7,132 nt of DNA, taken from Sphingomonadaceae bacterium. Its GTDB lineage: Bacteria; Pseudomonadota; Alphaproteobacteria; Sphingomonadales; Sphingomonadaceae. A program made the translations under genes and the position numbers. The notes under the pieces were generated by a model, which was not told the DNA's origin, searched no databases, and was given only the letters and a program-made list of their open reading frames with translations. Location of the stretch: contig JAGREF010000203.1 of the NCBI GenBank assembly GCA_020446665.1, positions 1 to 7,132 of the forward strand, given 5' to 3'. Positions 6,264 through 7,132 of the stretch are shown piece by piece; the stretch's first letter is position 1; every line of letters begins with the position of its first letter.

Positions 6264-6366
6264 ACCGCTTCCGCAAAGTCACACATAACTGGCCCCTTCC
6301 GGCTTGCGCCCGCATGTGCCATGGGCGCGGCACACGGTCGCAATGCCGAAACAAGAGACGAGTGAC
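6264..6366 (+). other. phosphatase-thrS intergenic region with a possible leader hairpin
   Basis: A 103-base gap. It contains TGTGCC (6315-6320) pairing perfectly with GGCACA (6329-6334) around an 8-base loop, followed by no T-run, so it is not a standard intrinsic terminator. It could be a structured leader for threonyl-tRNA synthetase, but I see no T-box consensus or threonine-rich leader peptide. No clear -35/-10 pair is visible, although independent transcription of thrS is likely. Confidence 0.25.
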
Positions 6367-7132
6367 ATGAGTGAATTGCTGAAAATCAGCCTGCCCGACG
6401 GGTCTGTGCGCGAAATGCCGGTGGGGTCCTCCCCCGCTGATGTGGCCGCCGCCATCGGCCCCGGCCTCGCCAAGGCTGCGATTGCCGCGCGCGTGAATGG
6501 CGAATTGCGCGATCTGACGCGCCCTTTTGAAGGTGATGCCGAGCTCGCGCTGGTGACCAGCCGTGACGAGGAAGAGGCGCTGGAACTCGCCCGGCATGAC
6601 TATGCCCATGTGCTGGCCGAAGCGGTGCAGGCGTTGTGGCCCGGCACGCAGATCACCTTTGGCCCGGCGACGGATGATGGCTTCTATTACGATGTGAAGG
6701 CACCGGCCGGCCGCGAACCCTTCAGCATGGATGATCTGCCCGCGATCGAAGGCAAGATGCGGGACATCATCAAGGCTGACAAACCGCTCCGCCGCGAAGC
6801 ATGGTCGCGCCAGCAGCTGATCGAGAAATGGGAAGCGGAAGGCGAAAGCTTCAAGGCCGAATGGGCCCGCGAACTGCCTGAGAATGAAGAGCTGACGGTC
6901 TATTGGTCAGGCGATGACTGGCTGGACATGTGCCGCGGCCCGCATCTGCCCTCCACCGGCAAGCTCGATCCCGATGCCTTCAAGCTGATGCGCGTTGCCG
7001 GGGCCTATTGGCGCGGCGACCAGAAGAATGCGCAGCTCACGCGCATCTATGGCACGGGCTGGCTCAACAAGAAGCAATTGAACGCGCATCTCACGCGGCT
7101 GGAAGAGGCCGCCAAGCGCGACCATCGCAAGC
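6367..7132 (+). CDS. thrS: threonyl-tRNA synthetase, N-terminal part
   Basis: Partial gene: 255 full codons, continuing past the right edge. ThrRS joins threonine to tRNA(Thr) in the cytosol and is essential. Residues 1 to about 64 form the TGS domain (LKISLPDGSVREMPVG at 5-20). From about residue 70 the editing domain follows, which hydrolyses mis-made Ser-tRNA(Thr). Its catalytic signatures are intact: HDYAH gives His77 and His81, and DMCRGPH gives Cys189 and His193, equivalent to the HxxxH and CxxxH zinc-like sites of the E. coli enzyme. FGPATDDGFYYD (98-109) and YWRGDQKNAQLTRIYGT (214-230) are strongly conserved in the family. The aminoacylation and anticodon-binding domains (roughly 390 more residues) are off-window. 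The start is ATG at 6367; the purine-rich AAGAGACGAG upstream is a modest ribosome binding site. There is no sign of truncation or relaxed editing. Confidence 0.97.
   Translation, partial: MSELLKISLPDGSVREMPVGSSPADVAAAIGPGLAKAAIAARVNGELRDLTRPFEGDAELALVTSRDEEEALELARHDYAHVLAEAVQALWPGTQITFGPATDDGFYYDVKAPAGREPFSMDDLPAIEGKMRDIIKADKPLRREAWSRQQLIEKWEAEGESFKAEWARELPENEELTVYWSGDDWLDMCRGPHLPSTGKLDPDAFKLMRVAGAYWRGDQKNAQLTRIYGTGWLNKKQLNAHLTRLEEAAKRDHRK

Noticed and set aside
6314..6370. An 18-residue frame ending in an ATGA overlap with thrS, considered as a leader peptide.
   Set aside because: It has only two threonines, which are not clustered, and no ribosome binding site or downstream attenuator. 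The overlap is probably chance.

Overview
The window is high-GC, coding-dense bacterial DNA. The gene families and protein style suggest an alphaproteobacterium, most likely Sphingomonadales (Erythrobacter or Sphingomonas type). That placement is inferred from recognising the proteins, not from a search. No RNA genes, insertion sequences, phage genes or CRISPR arrays are visible.

The layout has three blocks. (1) Positions 1-824, minus strand: the first 274 codons of the large NAD-specific glutamate dehydrogenase, which runs off the left edge, with a likely -10 box about 40 bases upstream of its start. (2) Positions 984-4487, minus strand: seven tightly packed genes that look like one operon. 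In transcription order they are a 58-residue two-helix membrane protein, a 140-residue four-helix membrane protein, a 63-residue XRE-type DNA-binding protein, a 39-residue lipoprotein, an alpha/beta hydrolase of ABHD10 type, a TPR protein with a hydrophobic N-terminus, and a luciferase-like flavin oxidoreductase. Four of the six junctions are overlaps or gaps of 3 bases or fewer. (3) Positions 4623-7132, plus strand: a Tat-exported PhoD-family phosphatase, then the first 255 codons of threonyl-tRNA synthetase, which runs off the right edge.

The 135-base divergent region at 4488-4622 is the most informative non-coding stretch. It holds two matched dyads of the form TGTMAA-N6-TTKACA with centres 32 bp apart, about three helical turns. 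The proximal dyad lies just upstream of the ribosome binding site of the first operon gene. The simplest reading is that the XRE protein binds both sites and represses its own operon, and perhaps the divergent phosphatase gene too. This is inference.

The enzymes at the two ends are housekeeping or well-known families. The least described part is the cassette of two membrane proteins, XRE regulator and very small lipoprotein (3556-4487). I see no convincing evidence of a wholly new system, but that cassette and its twin operators deserve a second look.
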